Below, in pieces: positions 62,668-64,000 of a stretch of DNA of 64,000 nt (position 1 is its first letter; every line of letters begins with the position of its first letter). The position numbers and the translations under genes were made by a program. Origin of the DNA: Mycolicibacter heraklionensis (GTDB taxonomy: Bacteria; Actinomycetota; Actinomycetes; Mycobacteriales; Mycobacteriaceae). The notes below the pieces were generated by a model. That model was not told the origin of the DNA. It searched no databases and was given only the letters and a program-made list of their open reading frames with translations. The DNA lies in assembly GCA_001673575.1 (NCBI GenBank), contig LZME01000074.1:1-64000 (forward strand), written 5' to 3'.

Positions 62668-63471
62668 TCAGGACTGGCAGGACGGACACCAGAACACATT
62701 GCGGCCCTCTAGTTCAGCGGTCCGCACGACAGTTCCGCACACCCGGCACGGGTCGCCGGCTCGCCGGTAGACGTAGGTACGCGGCTTGCCGGCCGCGTAC
62801 GCCGGAGCGCCGTGGTCATCCTCGGGTCGGACGACGACGATGCTGCCGCGTCGCAACCCGACCTTCATCAGCGCCACCAAGTCGGCCCAGATCTCGGCGA
62901 AGTCCGCTTCGCCGATCTGCACGCCGGGCCGGTAGGGGTCGATCCGGTGCCGGAACAACACCTCGCTGCGGTAGACGTTGCCGACCCCGGCCAACACCGA
63001 CTGGTCCATCAGTAGCGCAGCGATAGATTTGCGGGACTTGGCAATTCGCTTGAAGGCCAGCGAAGGGTCGGCGTCACCGCGCAGTGGATCGGGCCCCAGT
63101 CGCGCGATCACGTCGGCGACTTGGGCCTCGTCGACCACCTCGCACGCGGCCGGACCGCGCAGATCGGTGCCGAATTCGGCGCCCACCATCCGCATCCGGA
63201 CCTGGCCGACCGGTTCGGGTAGGCCACCGTCAGCCAGCTCGAACTCGGTGAAGTGACCGTAGATCCCCAGGTGCACGTGCACGATCGGCCCGCGTGCATA
63301 GTGGTGGAACAGGTGCTTGCCCCACGCCTCGGCGCGCAGCAGAGGCTGTCCGTCGACTAGGGCGGCGCCGGATTCGAAGCGGCCCTGCGGACTGGACACC
63401 GCGACCGGCGCCCCCGCGAAGCGGCGCTGATGCAGCCGGGCCAGCCGGTGCAGGATGTGCCCCTCCGGCAT
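62668..63471 (-). CDS. nei: Endonuclease VIII-like DNA glycosylase (Fpg/Nei family)
   Basis: A 267-residue Fpg/Nei enzyme. It starts M-P-E-G-H, where Pro after Met removal is the Schiff-base nucleophile and Glu the second catalytic residue. It has the helix-two-turn-helix S-V-L-A-G-V-G-N-V-Y-R-S-E and a C-terminal zinc finger C-R-V-C ... C-P-S-C. It removes oxidised bases from DNA and nicks the strand. Syntenic with Rv2464c (Nei1); placed 22 bp after rpiB. Confidence 0.95.
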   Translation of the reverse strand: MPEGHILHRLARLHQRRFAGAPVAVSSPQGRFESGAALVDGQPLLRAEAWGKHLFHHYARGPIVHVHLGIYGHFTEFELADGGLPEPVGQVRMRMVGAEFGTDLRGPAACEVVDEAQVADVIARLGPDPLRGDADPSLAFKRIAKSRKSIAALLMDQSVLAGVGNVYRSEVLFRHRIDPYRPGVQIGEADFAEIWADLVALMKVGLRRGSIVVVRPEDDHGAPAYAAGKPRTYVYRRAGDPCRVCGTVVRTAELEGRNVFWCPSCQS

Positions 63472-63493
63472 GTCAGGCCAGTCTGTGCTCGGG

Positions 63494-63973
63494 TCAGGCG
63501 GGCGCGCCGGGCACCGGAGGTGCCTCGTGGTTGCGCTCGTAGGCGGCCAGAATGTCGATGCGCCGCTGGTGCCGCTCGGCCTCCGACCACGGCGTGCTCA
63601 GGAACGCGTCGACGATCGCGAGCGCTTCGGCGGTGCTGTGCATCCGGCCGCCGATGCCGATCAGCTGGGCGTTGTTGTGTTCGCGGGCCAGCTGCGCGGT
63701 TTCGGTGCTCCAGGCCAGCGCACACCGCGCCCCGGGCACCTTGTTGGCCGCGATCTGCTCGCCGTTGCCGGACCCGCCGATCACGATCCCGAGGCTGTCG
63801 GGGTCGGCCACCGTGCGGGCCGCCGCCGCGATGCAGAACGCCGGGTAGTCGTCCTCTGCGTCGTAGCTGAAGGCCCCGCAGTCGACCGGCTCATGGCCGG
63901 CCTTCTTCAGGTGCTCGACGATCGTTTCTTTGAGTTCGTAGCCGGCATGGTCGCAGCCGAGGTAGACGCGCAT
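63494..63973 (-). CDS. rpiB: Ribose-5-phosphate isomerase B
   Basis: A 159-residue RpiB: G-C-D-H-A-G-Y-E-L-K-E at the N-terminus and G-G-S-G-N-G-E-Q-I-A-A-N-K in the middle. It interconverts ribose 5-phosphate and ribulose 5-phosphate in the pentose phosphate pathway. As in other mycobacteria the base is expected to be a Glu rather than the E. coli Cys. First gene of rpiB-nei. Start ATG 63973, near the window end. Confidence 0.96.
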   Translation of the reverse strand: MRVYLGCDHAGYELKETIVEHLKKAGHEPVDCGAFSYDAEDDYPAFCIAAAARTVADPDSLGIVIGGSGNGEQIAANKVPGARCALAWSTETAQLAREHNNAQLIGIGGRMHSTAEALAIVDAFLSTPWSEAERHQRRIDILAAYERNHEAPPVPGAPA

Positions 63974-64000
63974 GGCGTCATTGTCTCAGACCCTCTCTGC

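Overview
This window is GC-rich chromosomal DNA from a mycobacterium. The evidence is an Eis acetyltransferase, an MmpS/MmpL pair, OctT/GpgP of methylglucose lipopolysaccharide synthesis, a resuscitation-promoting factor, a KorAB ferredoxin oxidoreductase, the ClpP1/ClpP2 pair and LipP. From memory of the M. tuberculosis gene order, the backbone matches the Rv2406c to Rv2465c interval almost gene for gene. The species is not M. tuberculosis: blocks of extra genes interrupt that order and the PE/PPE insertions of that interval are missing. This assignment is inference and no search was run.

Left part (1-18 kb): a truncated CBS protein, RNase Z, ribosomal protein S20, then holA-comEC-comEA and a lipoprotein. 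A first extra block holds a two-subunit acyl-CoA dehydrogenase. Next come eis, a DapB-like dehydrogenase, a PepSY-like lipoprotein and an mmpS-mmpL operon. A leftward operon nadD-rsfS-gpgP-octT-degV follows, joining NAD synthesis, ribosome silencing and the glucosylglycerate branch of MGLP synthesis.

Middle (18-36 kb): a SAM methyltransferase, an SDR reductase, a VWA/MoxR pair, proA, and an overlapping pair of a degenerate nucleotide-cyclase receptor and a MscS channel with a cNMP-like domain. Then come rbsK, a tautomerase and the glutamine-dependent NAD synthetase nadE. A second extra block (31.0-36.5 kb) holds an isochorismatase-like hydrolase, a SIRT4-like sirtuin, an MFS transporter, a P450/TetR divergent pair with a clear 17-bp operator palindrome, and a stand-alone PE-PPE hydrolase domain appended to obg-proB.

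Right part (37-64 kb): a dense leftward housekeeping run. It includes rne, rplU, rpmA, obg, proB, ndk, folC, valS, a DUF937 protein, a saccharopine-dehydrogenase-like protein, a very short rpfE, mobA, korBA, clpX, clpP2, clpP1, tig, tRNA-Pro, nei and rpiB. Rightward genes here are mmuM, tRNA-Gly and lipP. The only long non-coding stretch (50.45-51.28 kb) lies upstream of rpfE; it contains a CRP-like palindrome and an AT-rich patch. Behind tRNA-Gly lies a decayed copy of its 3' half, which looks like an integration scar. A ClgR-type box sits in front of clpP1P2.

No CRISPR array, insertion sequence or intact prophage was seen. The most interesting signals are the sirtuin/NAD block, the P450-TetR operator, the degenerate cyclase-channel operon, the tRNA-Gly scar, and the short Rpf with its long leader region.
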